64,000 bases of DNA from assembly GCA_017643025.1 (NCBI GenBank), contig JAEPOG010000001.1, positions 62,001 through 126,000 on the forward strand. The letters run 5' to 3'. Shown in pieces: positions 1 to 9,979 of this stretch. Both the position numbers and the translations under genes were made by a program. The stretch's first letter is position 1. Every line of letters starts with the position of its first letter. Below the pieces are notes generated by a model that saw nothing but the letters and a program-made list of their open reading frames with translations, was not told where the DNA came from and did not search any database. The DNA is from Rhizobiaceae bacterium. GTDB taxonomy: Bacteria; Pseudomonadota; Alphaproteobacteria; Rhizobiales; Rhizobiaceae.

Positions 1-61
1 GGTCTATGCATGGTCATGGCCTCGTGCGCCACAAGGTGCACGCTTATCTGGCGATGGACCC

Positions 62-1234
62 ATGCGGCGAATTTCGACTGGCATCGGACTGCTTGTAACC
101 GCCGGCCTGCTGGCCACGGTGATCGCTGGTCCGCCCGCTTTTGCAGACCGGTCGCAGTGCAGCGACCTCGAAGCGCAACTGGCGTCCGTCTCGCAAGGCA
201 GCAGCCGCGCCAATATCCGCCGATACGAACGCGCCATTATCAGCCAGAAGCAACAGCTCGAACGTGCGATGAACAGGCAGCAGAATGCCGGTTGCTCGAC
301 TTTCTTCTCGGCGGTCAAGCCGCATTGCAGCGACATCCGCTCCACCGTTTCCCGGATGGAGCGCAACCTACTGTCGCTGCAGCGGACAAGGAACGAGTTG
401 TCCGGCGGCAATGCGTCAGCCGAGACTGCGCGCATCCAGGCGGCGCTCAACGCGAATGGCTGTCGCGGCACGACGACTGCAAGCAACGAAGACCAGCGGC
501 AACCCGTTACGCTGTTCGGCCGCCTGTTTGGCGCCCGTGAATCCGAAAGGCGCCCAACGCGCGAGCCCGAAGGCGCTGAGGAACAGACGTCCGCCGGAAG
601 AATACCCACACGACCAAGAACCCCCGCTCCGGGCAACTACCGCACGCTCTGCGTGCGCACCTGTGACGGATACTTCTTCCCGATTGCCTATTCGTCCTCG
701 CCAGGGCTGTTCGACCGCGACTTCAAGGCCTGCCAGGCGATGTGCCCCGGCACGGAGGTCGAGCTCTACCACCACCGGGTACCCGACGAAGAGACGGATG
801 CCATGATCTCCTCGGTCAGCGGCGAACCGTACACCGATCTGGCATCGGCCTTCCTTTATCGCGATCCCGACTATCAGCGCGCATCGTCGTGCCAGTGCAA
901 CCCGCCCAAGGATTTCAGCGTGATCGCCGGCGACTTGCCCAAGCAGTCCGAAGCTGAAGAGGAAGGTGCCAACCGGCAGGCCGTCATATTGCCGGAACCG
1001 CTGTCGCGGCCCGATCCAGCCGAGGATCCGGAGGCCCGTGCCAACCGTGAAGGCGGCCTGACGCCCGCGGCGATTGCCGAACTGCTTGCGCCTACAACCA
1101 CCGTGAAAACGGCCTCGGCGGTGCCGGAAGAGCCTGCGGCCGAGCGCCGCGTCAGGGTCGTCGGGCCAGCGTTTCTTCCCGACCCAGAAGCGGCAATAGA
1201 TCTGCGAGCTCCGGGCCGGACGGAACTCCGGTAA
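62..1234 (+). CDS. DUF2865 family exported protein
   Basis: A 390-aa protein of the DUF2865 type found in Rhizobiales; its function is unknown. It begins with a clear signal peptide (about residues 1-28, ending PPAFA-DRS), so it acts outside the cytoplasm. A charged helical stretch follows (about 30-110, rich in Gln/Arg/Glu). The conserved C-terminal half has paired cysteines ([11 protein letters not shown] at about 196 and CQAMCP further on) and ends in a low-complexity tail. Its last 83 bases overlap the end of the convergent gltX. Only 61 bases of upstream sequence are visible, so the promoter cannot be judged. The family call is from recognition of the Cys-containing FFP motif region. Confidence 0.8.
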   Translation: MRRISTGIGLLVTAGLLATVIAGPPAFADRSQCSDLEAQLASVSQGSSRANIRRYERAIISQKQQLERAMNRQQNAGCSTFFSAVKPHCSDIRSTVSRMERNLLSLQRTRNELSGGNASAETARIQAALNANGCRGTTTASNEDQRQPVTLFGRLFGARESERRPTREPEGAEEQTSAGRIPTRPRTPAPGNYRTLCVRTCDGYFFPIAYSSSPGLFDRDFKACQAMCPGTEVELYHHRVPDEETDAMISSVSGEPYTDLASAFLYRDPDYQRASSCQCNPPKDFSVIAGDLPKQSEAEEEGANRQAVILPEPLSRPDPAEDPEARANREGGLTPAAIAELLAPTTTVKTASAVPEEPAAERRVRVVGPAFLPDPEAAIDLRAPGRTELR

Positions 1235-2525
1235 GCGCAAGCCGCAGCGGCGCGAACAGAGCTTTCCCTTTCCGGCCGGTTTCCTGCTTGACCGTGTCGG
1301 TCCACTGTTTCCAGGTTTCGCGGTCCCACGGCTCCGGCGGCAGCAGGTCGAAGGCTTCGCGGACAAACGCCTCGTCTTGGGGATCGAGAACAGCCGCCGC
1401 GTCGGGGCCGCGAGTCACAATCGTCCACCAGCCACGCGCATCATTGAGCAGTTCGATGTTGCCGCGAACGGCGATCCAGAACGGCTCCGCCTTGGGTCCT
1501 TCAATGCCTAGCGCGGCCAGACGTTCGCGTGCGGCATCGAAGGGCATGTCACGCAGCAGAGCCCGGTTCAGCACGACCAGTTCGGCTGGATCGAACTTGG
1601 CAGCGCTCTTCGAACTGCTTGAAATGTCGAAATCGGCGATCAGCGCCGCCATATCCGGCTTCGCTGACACCGCCTCCGAGGTGCCGATCAGCGTCGCCAA
1701 GGAGGCCACCGACATGGCTTCGATGCCATCCTCGCGCAGTTTCCTGATCGACAACGCGCCGGTTCGTTTGGAAAGTCCCTCGCCGCTTGCGGTGGTCAGC
1801 AGATTGTGGTGCCCGAAAGCCGGTTCAGTCGCTCCCAGAGCACGGAACAACGCGATCTGCGCACCTGTATTCGTGATGTGATCGTCGCCACGGATGACAT
1901 GCGTGACGCCCATGTCGATGTCATCGACCACCGACGGCAGCGTGTAGAGATAGCTGCCATCCTCGCGCACCAGGACCGGGTCGGACAGCGAGGCGAGGTC
2001 GACGGTCTCGCTCCCCCTGATCGTGTCGTCCCACACCATCTCGGTGCGCTGCGGCGACATTGGGTCGCTCGTGAAGTTCGGCAGCAGAAACCGCCAGTGC
2101 GGCTTGCGCCCCTCGGCCTCGAACTCTGCCTTTTCCTCATCCGTGAGCCGCAACGCCTCGCGGCCATAGACCGGCGGAAGGCGTCTCTGCAGGCGGATAC
2201 GCCGCCGTCGTTCCAGCTCGTCCGGCGTCTCGTAGCACGCATAGAGCAGGCCGGCCGCCTTGAGGCGCTCCGCAGCCTCGTCGTAGCGCGCAACGCGTTC
2301 GGACTGTCGTTCGACATGATCCGGCTCGATCCCCAGCCAGCGCAGGTCGGCCTCGATCTGGTCGGCATAAGCCCGTGTCGAGCGCGCCGTATCGGTGTCA
2401 TCGAAACGCAGGATGAACCGTCCACCCTGCTTCCTGGCAAACAGCCAGTTGAACAGTGCGGTGCGCGCATTGCCGATATGGATATTGCCGGTCGGAGAAG
2501 GCGCAAAACGGACAGTGACACTCAT
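1152..2525 (-). CDS. gltX: Glutamyl-tRNA synthetase
   Basis: Class I aminoacyl-tRNA synthetase that charges tRNA-Glu (and in many alphaproteobacteria also tRNA-Gln, for later amidation). The N-terminal Rossmann domain has the HIGH-type motif [14 protein letters not shown] at about residues 9-22, and the KMSKS-type loop GEGLSKRTG is near the middle. At 457 aa it has the usual length. The start at the ATG of [11 protein letters not shown] was chosen over an ATG 12 codons upstream because homologues begin at this beta strand. Rhizobiales usually carry two gltX copies; this looks like one of them, and the second is not in the window. Its 3' end overlaps the opposite-strand DUF2865 gene by 83 bases. 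Confidence 0.95.
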   Translation of the reverse strand: MSVTVRFAPSPTGNIHIGNARTALFNWLFARKQGGRFILRFDDTDTARSTRAYADQIEADLRWLGIEPDHVERQSERVARYDEAAERLKAAGLLYACYETPDELERRRRIRLQRRLPPVYGREALRLTDEEKAEFEAEGRKPHWRFLLPNFTSDPMSPQRTEMVWDDTIRGSETVDLASLSDPVLVREDGSYLYTLPSVVDDIDMGVTHVIRGDDHITNTGAQIALFRALGATEPAFGHHNLLTTASGEGLSKRTGALSIRKLREDGIEAMSVASLATLIGTSEAVSAKPDMAALIADFDISSSSKSAAKFDPAELVVLNRALLRDMPFDAARERLAALGIEGPKAEPFWIAVRGNIELLNDARGWWTIVTRGPDAAAVLDPQDEAFVREAFDLLPPEPWDRETWKQWTDTVKQETGRKGKALFAPLRLALTGVPSGPELADLLPLLGREETLARRP

Positions 2526-2580
2526 GGCGCGCGGCGTAGCCCAGCGCCCGGCAAATCGCAAGCTGACCCGCCCAAGGCGG

Positions 2581-3801
2581 TCAGGCAGCCGCCGAAAGCC
2601 GGCCCTTGAGGCGGCGCGACACGCCGACGAGCATCAGGCAGGCGCCGAAGCAATAAAGCCCCATCACAATGATCTGGAGCGGGTAGCTTACGCCGAGATC
2701 GATCAGGAATCCCGTCAGCCCCGGCCCCATCGCCGTTGCAAACACCATGACAGCGACCGTCAGGGCTCGGATCGCGCCGAGGTGTTTCACCCCGTAGACC
2801 TCTGGCCACAATGCACCGAACAGGGTCGACGACACGCCATAGGAAAGGCCCATCAGCCCCATGAAGGCGAAGGCCGACCACCAGACATCGACAAAGCCGA
2901 GTACGAGGCAGGCGAAGCCGAGCGGAATCAGAAACACCGGCAGCAGCGCGATTGCCGAGAAGCGGTCGATGAGTTGGCCGGCGATAAGCGCCGATATCAC
3001 GGTCAATGACGACGACAGCATGAAGGTCGAGGCGAACATCTCCAGCGACCAGCCCCTCAGTTCCACCAGATAGACCTGGTGGAAGAATATCGTGGTGCCG
3101 ATGAAGCCCGGTGCCATGACGCCGAGCAGCAGAAGGTAGAAGTAGGGGTCGCGCACCGCTTCACCGCGCGTCCAGTCGCGCACCGTCGCCTTTGGCTCGT
3201 CGCCGCTTGCCGAGCGCGGTGAGCGCTCGACTGCTACCAGAGTCGCTATCGCCGGCAGCGCGATGACGACCAGCGAGACGGCGATGATCAGCCAGCCATT
3301 GCGCCAGCCAACGGCCAGGGCGATAGCGACGAACAGCGTTGGGAACAGCGCCTCGCCGGCATTGACGCCTATGGCCGTCAGAGACAGCGCCTTGCCACGC
3401 TGCGCGGCGAACCATCGCCCGATCGCCGTAAATGCGTTCTGGCTCATCATGCCCTGCCCGAACAGCCGCAGCAGATAGATGGTGACGGCGAGCAGCGCGA
3501 TGTGCTGCGACAGCGCCATCATCACGCAGGCGAATGCAAGAACCGGCACGATGACCAGCGTCACGGTGCGCGCCGACCAGCGATCCACGATCTGGCCGAA
3601 CTGCGGCAGCGTCAGCGCGCTTGCCAGCGTGGCCACCATGTAGAGAGTGCCGAACTGGCCGTGGCTGAGGCCGTATTCCGCTCTGATATCGCCGGCCGAC
3701 AGAGCGATGAAGAAGGTCTGGCCGTAAGAGGAGAAGAAGGTGAGCAGGAACCCGCCCGCAAGCCAGCGGACATTTTCGCGAAGAAAGCTGAAAAACGGCA
3801 T
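2581..3801 (-). CDS. MFS transporter
   Basis: A 406-aa major facilitator superfamily carrier of the inner membrane with about 12 hydrophobic segments. The motif-A-like loop between TM2 and TM3 reads [13 protein letters not shown], and the second half contains GQLIDRFSA in the equivalent place, giving the usual two-fold repeat. The start was placed at [10 protein letters not shown], just before TM1, and not at an upstream ATG that would add 24 unlikely residues. It resembles the monocarboxylate/NarK-like uncharacterised MFS group. No neighbouring catabolic gene suggests a substrate, and none is proposed. Confidence 0.85.
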   Translation of the reverse strand: MPFFSFLRENVRWLAGGFLLTFFSSYGQTFFIALSAGDIRAEYGLSHGQFGTLYMVATLASALTLPQFGQIVDRWSARTVTLVIVPVLAFACVMMALSQHIALLAVTIYLLRLFGQGMMSQNAFTAIGRWFAAQRGKALSLTAIGVNAGEALFPTLFVAIALAVGWRNGWLIIAVSLVVIALPAIATLVAVERSPRSASGDEPKATVRDWTRGEAVRDPYFYLLLLGVMAPGFIGTTIFFHQVYLVELRGWSLEMFASTFMLSSSLTVISALIAGQLIDRFSAIALLPVFLIPLGFACLVLGFVDVWWSAFAFMGLMGLSYGVSSTLFGALWPEVYGVKHLGAIRALTVAVMVFATAMGPGLTGFLIDLGVSYPLQIIVMGLYCFGACLMLVGVSRRLKGRLSAAA

Positions 3802-3923
3802 GAACGGGTATACTCGGCGGCTCGGCGCACCGTTGGCCGTGTTGAGCGGCGAGGTCAACCTTCCACCGGGCATGCATGCCGTTTGTCGGCAACTGTGCTA
3901 TGTTTGATCGTGGAGGTGGCCCA

Positions 3924-4136
3924 ATGCGCCGCGACAGCTTCGAACGCTTCTACCTGCAGAATGTCGCGCTCGGCGAAGGCTGCGGCTGCGCCGAGCATGT
4001 CACGCGCCTGTGGGAGATTGACCGGTTGGCTGAACCGGCGCGCGCCACCCGGCAACCGCCTATGGTCTTGGCTGTCATGCGCACTCTCTGGCGCGCATTC
4101 CCACGCACTAGCTCCGGTCGCGGAACCGGTTGGTAA
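3924..4136 (+). CDS. Small hypothetical protein
   Basis: A possible 70-aa protein that I do not recognise. A good ribosome binding site (GGAGGTGG, 3912-3919) sits a few bases before the ATG, which is the main reason to call it. The first 45 residues look protein-like, with an amphipathic start, a GCGCAEH cluster with two cysteines and a histidine, and a WEIDRL helix. The C-terminal third is Arg/Ser-rich and overlaps the end of the convergent nadE by 29 bases. It fills most of the gap between the MFS gene and nadE. It could be a spurious frame. Confidence 0.45.
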   Translation: MRRDSFERFYLQNVALGEGCGCAEHVTRLWEIDRLAEPARATRQPPMVLAVMRTLWRAFPRTSSGRGTGW

Positions 4137-5784
4137 TCGGATAGCGGCGGTCGCGGCCGAAGTTCTTCCGGGTGATCTTCACACCCGGAGCGGCCTGCCG
4201 GCGCTTGTATTCGGCGATGTAGAGCAGGTGTTCGATCCTGTGCACCGTCTCGCGCTCATGACCGCGCGCGACGATCTCGTCGACTCCCATCTCGTGCTCC
4301 ACAAGGCATTCGAGAATGTCGTCGAGCACCGGGTATGGCGGCAGCGAATCCTGGTCGGTCTGGTTTTCGCGCAATTCGGCCGACGGCGCCTTGTCGATGA
4401 TGTTCTGCGGGATCACCTCGCCTGACGGTCCCAGCGCACCGGGCGGCACGTTGTCGTTGCGCCAGCGCGCCAGCGCATAGACCTGCATCTTGTAAAGGTC
4501 CTTGATCGGATTGAAGCCGCCATTCATGTCGCCATAAAGCGTGGCGTAGCCGACCGACATCTCCGACTTGTTGCCGGTGGTCACGACCATGGAGCCGAAC
4601 TTGTTGGAGATCGCCATCAGGATGGTGCCGCGCGCCCGGCTCTGCAGATTTTCCTCGGTGATGCCTTCCTTCGTGCCCTCGAAGAGCTGCGTGAGCGCGT
4701 GTGAGAAACCTTCCACGGGCTCGAAGATCGGCACGATGTCGTAGCGGCAGCCAAGCGCCCGTGCGCAATCCTCCGCATCCTTGAGCGAGGTCTTCGCCGT
4801 GTAGCGGTAGGGCATCATGACAGTGCGCACCCGCTCCTCGCCAAGCGCGTCCACTGCGAGTGCTGCACAGATCGCCGAGTCGATGCCGCCGGACAGTCCG
4901 AGCACGACATTCTTGAAGCCGTTCTTGTTCACATAGTCGCGCAGCCCGAACATGCATGCGCGGTAGTCCGCCTCCTCGGCCTCCGGGATTTTCGACATCG
5001 GGCCGGCGTCGCAGACCCAGTGATCGCCGCTCCGCTTCCACGTCGTGACGACGACGGCTTCCTCGAACTGGCTCATCTGGAAGGCGAGCGAATGGTCCGC
5101 CTCCATGGCGAAGGAGGCGCCGTCGAAAACCAGTTCGTCCTGACCGCCAAGCTGGTTGGCGTAGATCAGGGGCAGTCCGCTTTCGATCACCTGCTTCAGA
5201 ACGACCTGCTGACGAATGTCGACCTTGCCCCGGTAGTAAGGCGAGCCGTTGGGAACGAGCAGAATTTCGGCCCCACTTTCGGCCAGCGTCTCGCAGATGC
5301 CGAGGTCGCCCCATATGTCCTCGCAGATCGGGATGCCGAGCCGCACGCCGCGAAAATTGATTGGCCCCGGCATGTCCGGTCCGGGCTGGAACACCCGCTT
5401 CTCGTCGAACTCGCCGTAATTGGGCAGGTCGAGCTTCAGCCGCTCACCGATCACCTTGCCGCCATCGGCAACAACGATGGCGTTGTGCACGCCCGTCTCG
5501 CGCTTCAGCGGCACCCCCATGATGACGCCCGGGCCGCCGTCAGCCGTGTCGGCGGCAAACTCGTCCATCGCGCGCTGGCAGGCGGCAAGGAAAGCCGGCT
5601 TGAGCACAAGGTCCTCTGGCGGATAACCGGACAGGAAAAGCTCGGTGTAGAGGACAAGGTCGGCGCCATGGCGCGCGGCGTCTGCCCGCGCCTCGCGTGC
5701 TTTGGCTAGGTTGCCGGCAATATCACCGACGGTCGGATTGAGCTGCACGATGGCAATGCGGAGAACGTCGGGAGCTTTCGTCAT
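4108..5784 (-). CDS. nadE: Glutamine-dependent NAD+ synthetase
   Basis: Final step of NAD biosynthesis: amidation of deamido-NAD using ATP and ammonia from glutamine. The N-terminal nitrilase-like glutaminase domain (about 1-260) shows its catalytic triad neighbourhoods: Glu in YTELFLSGYPPED, Lys in RLKLDLPNYGEFDEKR and Cys in PICEDIWGD. The C-terminal synthetase domain (about 280-550) carries the ATP pyrophosphatase loop GLSGGIDSAICAALA and the metal/ATP-binding TTGNKSEMSVGYATLYGD. At 558 aa it is the two-domain form. The start at MTKAPDVLRIAIVQLNP was taken in place of an upstream ATG because the domain begins right there. Confidence 0.96.
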   Translation of the reverse strand: MTKAPDVLRIAIVQLNPTVGDIAGNLAKAREARADAARHGADLVLYTELFLSGYPPEDLVLKPAFLAACQRAMDEFAADTADGGPGVIMGVPLKRETGVHNAIVVADGGKVIGERLKLDLPNYGEFDEKRVFQPGPDMPGPINFRGVRLGIPICEDIWGDLGICETLAESGAEILLVPNGSPYYRGKVDIRQQVVLKQVIESGLPLIYANQLGGQDELVFDGASFAMEADHSLAFQMSQFEEAVVVTTWKRSGDHWVCDAGPMSKIPEAEEADYRACMFGLRDYVNKNGFKNVVLGLSGGIDSAICAALAVDALGEERVRTVMMPYRYTAKTSLKDAEDCARALGCRYDIVPIFEPVEGFSHALTQLFEGTKEGITEENLQSRARGTILMAISNKFGSMVVTTGNKSEMSVGYATLYGDMNGGFNPIKDLYKMQVYALARWRNDNVPPGALGPSGEVIPQNIIDKAPSAELRENQTDQDSLPPYPVLDDILECLVEHEMGVDEIVARGHERETVHRIEHLLYIAEYKRRQAAPGVKITRKNFGRDRRYPITNRFRDRS

Positions 5785-5853
5785 GCCGGATCGTCTAGCG
5801 CGACGATCCCCCGGCAGCAATGGCGCATGACCGCATGCCTATCCGGCCACCTG

Positions 5854-5883
5854 TTGACCGGCAGGCAACCTTTGCCCGATAGA
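5854..5883 (+). promoter_or_regulatory. Candidate sigma-70 promoter for the PagL-like gene
   Basis: TTGACC (5854-5859) and GATAGA (5878-5883) are separated by 18 bases, about 20 bases upstream of the ATG at 5905. An AGGAG Shine-Dalgarno lies at 5891-5895, which fits a short leader. The -10 match is imperfect, so this is a candidate only. Confidence 0.35.
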
Positions 5884-5904
5884 CGGGAACAGGAGACCCG
5901 GCAA

Positions 5905-6450
5905 ATGCGATTCCTGACGTTCCTCTGTTTCCTGGCTCTGCTGCAAGGCCATGCGTTCGCCGGCGAATTCGGGCGCAATGCCGATCGTATGGAAATGCGC
6001 TTTGGCGGCGCGCTCTACGATCTGGGCCTCCTGACCCGTCCTGTCAGGGTCACCGGCGCCGCACTAAACGGCGAGTTTCTTTTCGCCTCGCCGGAGTTTC
6101 TCGACAGCATCGGCGCCCCGCGTCCCTATGTAGGTATCGATGTGGGCATCGCGCCCAGCCCGATCCATTTCATCTATGCCGGCCTCGCCTGGGACTACCA
6201 TTTCACGCAGCGCTTCTACGTGTCGGGTAGCGTCGGCGGCGCGATCCACACGGCGGCGAACCTCGTCAACCCGCCAACGCAGCGCGCGCTGGGCTCGCGG
6301 GTGCTGTTCCATCTCGGCCTCGCGATCGGCTTCGACATCACGCCGAACCTCACCGGCCAGATCTACACCAATCACTTTTCCAATGCCGGTTTGGCCAACC
6401 CAAACGAAGGGCATGATTCGTCCGGCGTACGCTTCGGCTTCCGGTTCTGA
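5905..6450 (+). CDS. PagL-like lipid A 3-O-deacylase (acyloxyacyl hydrolase family)
   Basis: A 181-aa outer-membrane beta-barrel enzyme predicted to remove the 3-position acyl chain from lipid A. A signal peptide (residues 1-19, ending HAFAG) is followed by alternating amphipathic strands and a terminal aromatic residue (RFGFRF), as expected for an outer-membrane barrel. The C-terminal part has the family's catalytic signature His-x-Ser in NHFSNAG, followed by NPNEG and a final strand. The glutamate lies 11 residues after the His, slightly closer than I remember for Pseudomonas PagL, so the third member of the triad is not certain. The start was chosen at the ATG with AGGAG nine bases upstream. 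Confidence 0.8.
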   Translation: MRFLTFLCFLALLQGHAFAGEFGRNADRMEMRFGGALYDLGLLTRPVRVTGAALNGEFLFASPEFLDSIGAPRPYVGIDVGIAPSPIHFIYAGLAWDYHFTQRFYVSGSVGGAIHTAANLVNPPTQRALGSRVLFHLGLAIGFDITPNLTGQIYTNHFSNAGLANPNEGHDSSGVRFGFRF

Positions 6451-6453
6451 CGC

Positions 6454-7176
6454 CTAGTCCTCGCCACCGCCCATGTATTGGGCGAGTTCCTCGGCCGAGC
6501 GGTTGGGCCCGATCGACATCGACAGAATGCGCGACAAGTGGATGTAGGGCAGTCCGGTTTCAGCGGCCCAGGCATTGAGCTGCGCCTGAACCTTTGCCTT
6601 GTCGGCTTTCGAACTGACTGCTTCGGAGATATCGAGGCCCGCATCGCGCAGCGCGGCGATCATGTCGCCTGACAGGATGTAGCTGTCCCAGCCCAGCCAG
6701 CGCAGCAGATACTGGCCGGTGTTGCCGCCGAGCCGGCTGCCATGCTTACCGAGATAGGCGACCAGTCCGACCTGATCGTCGGCCGGCCAGTCGGCAAGAA
6801 ACTTGCCGAACGAGCCGTGCTCCGTCGAAACGCGGTCGACGAAAGCCGCGTTCTCGCGCACCGATTTGATCTTCTGCGGATTGCGCACGATCCGCGCGTC
6901 GGAGGCGAGATCGTGCCAGAAATCCTCGGGCTGGAACAGCAGCCGCTTCGGCTCGAACCCAAGGAACGCCGCCTCGAAACCCGGCCATTTCTGCTGGATC
7001 ACCCGCCAGACGAAGCCGGCTGAAAAGACGCGCTCCGCCATGGTTGAGAGGATGCGGTCGTCCGGTACTTTGGCGAGCGCCGCATTGTCGGGCTTCGGGC
7101 CAAGCAGCGAGGCCAGCACCTTGTCGCCGCCCTTGCGCTCCGCCGCGCGCTTGCGAATGGTCTCGAACGATTTCAC
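6454..7176 (-). CDS. DNA-3-methyladenine glycosylase I-like protein
   Basis: A 240-aa protein of the HhH-GPD-related Tag superfamily, expected to excise alkylated bases or to be a diverged relative. The segment GFEAAFLGFEPKRLLFQ and the region around VAYLGKHGSRLGGNTGQYLLRWLGWDSYI correspond to the Tag core. The zinc-binding Cys/His ends of E. coli Tag are not evident, as in the longer proteobacterial paralogues, so the exact activity is uncertain. The start is a GTG: GGGAGG lies five bases before it, whereas the longer TTG-initiated frame (7191) has no ribosome binding site. It is the first of a run of minus-strand genes with no shared pathway. Confidence 0.7.
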   Translation of the reverse strand: MKSFETIRKRAAERKGGDKVLASLLGPKPDNAALAKVPDDRILSTMAERVFSAGFVWRVIQQKWPGFEAAFLGFEPKRLLFQPEDFWHDLASDARIVRNPQKIKSVRENAAFVDRVSTEHGSFGKFLADWPADDQVGLVAYLGKHGSRLGGNTGQYLLRWLGWDSYILSGDMIAALRDAGLDISEAVSSKADKAKVQAQLNAWAAETGLPYIHLSRILSMSIGPNRSAEELAQYMGGGED

Positions 7177-7249
7177 GGCTGCCTCCCACAATGGCCTGCG
7201 GCGATCTAGGCGCAGATACCGGCAGCGGACAAGCCTACGTCAGATCACT

Positions 7250-7837
7250 CTAGACACCGAGCCCGTGGTCGCCTCGGTCGAGTATGAGCGGAATGATCAG
7301 GTCTTCCTCATCGTCGAGATGGCGCGACAGCATGCCCACCAGCTGCTCGTTGGCGGCCGCATAGTCGTCCGCCGCGAAGCGCTGCCTGTCGGCATCGGCA
7401 TCCAGAGCCTGCAGGAACGCATTCGCCGTCTCGGCATTCCGTTCAAGCGCGCCATGGATCGCGTGGTGGTCGGAATCGAGGATGTCGAACCCGCGCTGGA
7501 GCCTGTTCTCGGCGCGCGCGAATGCGGGAAAATAGACCTGGTCCTCGATGTTGTGGTGGCCGTCGAGATGGCCGAGGAAGAAGTTGAGGCGCGGCGCGAA
7601 GAAGCCGGCGAACTCGCGCGGGCTGGTCTTGCCTTCCCTGAAGTCGGAGATGGCGCCGGTCAGGATGCCGCCAAGCTCGCGAAACATGTTGTGCCGCTGC
7701 AGCCACATCATCGCCATGCCGCGAATGTTGGAGTGGTCCTGCCACCCTTCCCGCGGATATTTCTCGAGCAGGAAACGAAGGTCGTCAGGCAGCCCGAGGC
7801 GCTGCTCGAGCAGCAATTCGTCCGGTAGCGATGTCAA
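7250..7837 (-). CDS. Hemerythrin HHE domain protein
   Basis: A 195-aa cytoplasmic four-helix protein predicted to bind a non-haem di-iron centre. The histidine/glutamate ligands expected for the family are visible: RHNMF, GHLDGHHNIEDQVYFP, DSDHHAIHG and SRHLDDEEDLIIP. Such proteins sense or buffer oxygen, NO or iron. It has no fused signalling domain. The neighbouring genes (Tag-like glycosylase, GFA protein) suggest a stress role at most, which is inference. Confidence 0.88.
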   Translation of the reverse strand: MTSLPDELLLEQRLGLPDDLRFLLEKYPREGWQDHSNIRGMAMMWLQRHNMFRELGGILTGAISDFREGKTSPREFAGFFAPRLNFFLGHLDGHHNIEDQVYFPAFARAENRLQRGFDILDSDHHAIHGALERNAETANAFLQALDADADRQRFAADDYAAANEQLVGMLSRHLDDEEDLIIPLILDRGDHGLGV

Positions 7838-7921
7838 GGAATGTCTCTCGGCTGGTCAGGGAGCGGCGGGAATGTAGCCCTCATATAGGCGACCTGTGGG
7901 ATGTCGCCACCTTCCCGGATG

Positions 7922-8311
7922 TCACCCTGCCTGAAGATGCCGCGGCAGCCCGTCGCCGATGTCGTAGTAGTCGCCCTTGTCGGCGACGAAGATGTGGCCC
8001 TGGGCCTTCAGACCGGTCGGATTTTCCAGGCTGCCTGCGAGGATCGAAGTCGTGTCAGCGCCGACCCGCTGCCAGAAGAGCGCCGAGCCGCAGACGGAGC
8101 AGAAGCCGCGTCTCGCCTCGTCCGACGCCCGGAACCAGGTCAGCTTCTCAGCGCCCTTGATGTCGAGATTATCGGTCGCGCAGCTCGTCGCTGCGTAGAA
8201 ATGGCCCGACTGCTTCCGGCACTGCGAACAATGGCAGTAGATCACGTCGCGCAGGGCCCCAGAGACCGTGTATCGAACAGCGCCGCAATAGCACCCGCCG
8301 TGACTTGCCAT
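7922..8311 (-). CDS. GFA family zinc-binding protein
   Basis: A 129-aa member of the family named after glutathione-dependent formaldehyde-activating enzyme. The zinc cysteines are complete: GGCYCGAVRY near the N-terminus, CHCSQCRKQSG in the middle and GFCSVCGSALFW later. Most stand-alone GFA proteins of this length have no proven catalytic role, so formaldehyde detoxification should not be assumed. The start at MASHGGCYC fits the family; an ATG 13 codons upstream adds only non-conserved residues. Confidence 0.88.
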   Translation of the reverse strand: MASHGGCYCGAVRYTVSGALRDVIYCHCSQCRKQSGHFYAATSCATDNLDIKGAEKLTWFRASDEARRGFCSVCGSALFWQRVGADTTSILAGSLENPTGLKAQGHIFVADKGDYYDIGDGLPRHLQAG

Positions 8312-8423
8312 CGATGCTCCTCCTGCCCTCATGCTGGCCGCAAAACGCAAGGCAGACCATCGCGAAGATTTGCACGCTGGGTTAAGCGGAATGCGACCGC
8401 CAATGACGGATATGGCTCTGGCC

Positions 8424-8454
8424 CAAACGAAAACGGGCGCCGCGGCGCCCGTTT
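8424..8454 (-). terminator. Rho-independent terminator of DAHP synthase
   Basis: A perfect 12+12 inverted repeat at 8431-8454 (AAACGGGCGCCG and its complement) lies 23 bases past the stop of the minus-strand DAHP synthase gene. On that strand it is followed by TTTTCGTTT, giving a T-rich tail. Confidence 0.85.
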
Positions 8455-8476
8455 GAAGTCTGAACTTGTCGGTCGC

Positions 8477-9850
8477 TCAGGCGCTGGCCGCCTGCTGATC
8501 GAAAACCGGCTGCTGCTTCTTCAGCAGGTCCGAAATCAGGAAAGCCAGCTCGAGCGCCTGGTCGGAGTTGAGACGTGGATCGCAATGCGTGTGGTAGCGG
8601 TCCTGCAGCTCCTCGTCACGGATGGCGCGCGCGCCGCCCGTGCACTCGGTCACGTTCTTGCCGGTCATCTCGACATGGATGCCGCCCGGATGCGTGCCCT
8701 CGGCGCGATGCACCTCGAAGAAGGCCCGCACTTCCTTGAGGATGCGGTCGAACGGCCGCGTCTTGTAGCCGGCCGCCGTGATCGTATTGCCGTGCATGGG
8801 ATCGCACGACCAGACGACTTTGCGGCCCTCCTTGGCGACGGCGCGCACGAGCTTTGGCAGATGGTCGCCCACCTTGTCGGCGCCGAAGCGTGCGATCAGC
8901 GTCAGACGTCCTGCCTCGTTGTCCGGGTTCAGGATGTCGATCAGCTCCAGTAACCCGTCCGGCGTCAGCGACGGACCGCACTTTAGCCCGAGCGGGTTCT
9001 TGATGCCGCGGCAATATTCGACATGGGCGTGGTCGGGCTGGCGCGTGCGGTCGCCGATCCAGATCATGTGGCCGGAACCCGCATACCAGTCGCCCGAGGT
9101 GGAATCGATGCGGGTCAGCGCTTCTTCGTAGCCGAGCAGAAGCGCTTCATGGCTCGTGAAAAAATCTGTCTCGCGCAGCGCGAAATTGGTGTCCGAGGTG
9201 ATGCCCACCGCCCGCATGAAGTCCATCGTTTCGGAGATGCGGTTGGCAAGCGCCTCGTAACGCTCCGACTGCGGGCTGTCGGCGACGAAGCCGAGCATCC
9301 ACTTGTGCACGTTCTCGAGGCTGGCATAGCCGCCCTGCGAAAACGCGCGCAGCAGGTTCAGCGTCGCGGCCGACTGGCGGTAGGCCTGCTCCTGGCGCGC
9401 CGGATCAGGAATGCGCGACGTTTCGTCGAACTCAATGCCGTTGATGATATCACCGCGATAACTCGGCAGCGTTACGTCGCCCTTCGTTTCGTTGTCGGAA
9501 GAGCGCGGCTTGGCGAACTGGCCGGCGATGCGGCCCACCTTCACCACCGGCTGCGAGCCGGCGAAGGTCAGCACCACCGCCATCTGAAGGAAGACACGGA
9601 AGAAGTCGCGGATATTGTCGGCGTTGTGCTCGGCAAAGCTTTCGGCGCAATCGCCGCCCTGAAGCAGGAAGGCCTCGCCTTCGGCGACGGCAGCCAGATG
9701 ACGCTTCAGAGAACGCGCTTCACCGCCAAAAACGAGCGGCGGCCGGTCCGCCAGCCGCTTCTCGGTCTCGACGAGGGCCTTGTGATCCGGATAGGCGGGA
9801 ACCTGCTGGATCGGCAAAGCGCGCCATGAATTCGGGGACCATTCTTTCAT
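8477..9850 (-). CDS. Class II 3-deoxy-7-phosphoheptulonate (DAHP) synthase
   Basis: First enzyme of the shikimate pathway: condenses phosphoenolpyruvate and erythrose 4-phosphate. This is the plant-like class II form (457 aa), standard in Rhizobiales. Recognisable stretches are [11 protein letters not shown] near residue 70, [15 protein letters not shown] with the metal/PEP-binding region after it, [20 protein letters not shown], and CDPMHGNT with [11 protein letters not shown] near the C-terminus. The start at [10 protein letters not shown] was chosen; a longer frame adds 16 residues without support. A strong terminator follows the gene, so it is transcribed alone. Confidence 0.95.
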   Translation of the reverse strand: MKEWSPNSWRALPIQQVPAYPDHKALVETEKRLADRPPLVFGGEARSLKRHLAAVAEGEAFLLQGGDCAESFAEHNADNIRDFFRVFLQMAVVLTFAGSQPVVKVGRIAGQFAKPRSSDNETKGDVTLPSYRGDIINGIEFDETSRIPDPARQEQAYRQSAATLNLLRAFSQGGYASLENVHKWMLGFVADSPQSERYEALANRISETMDFMRAVGITSDTNFALRETDFFTSHEALLLGYEEALTRIDSTSGDWYAGSGHMIWIGDRTRQPDHAHVEYCRGIKNPLGLKCGPSLTPDGLLELIDILNPDNEAGRLTLIARFGADKVGDHLPKLVRAVAKEGRKVVWSCDPMHGNTITAAGYKTRPFDRILKEVRAFFEVHRAEGTHPGGIHVEMTGKNVTECTGGARAIRDEELQDRYHTHCDPRLNSDQALELAFLISDLLKKQQPVFDQQAASA

Positions 9851-9979
9851 ATCGACACCGGTACCAACTTGCGCGCAGCCATGCGCGAACTTCTTCACCC
9901 GTTTCGAACACGGAAAGCGGCTCTATACAGGAACGGTATGACCTGTTCCAGTCTGGAGTTCGGTGAAGGTTGATTGCGG

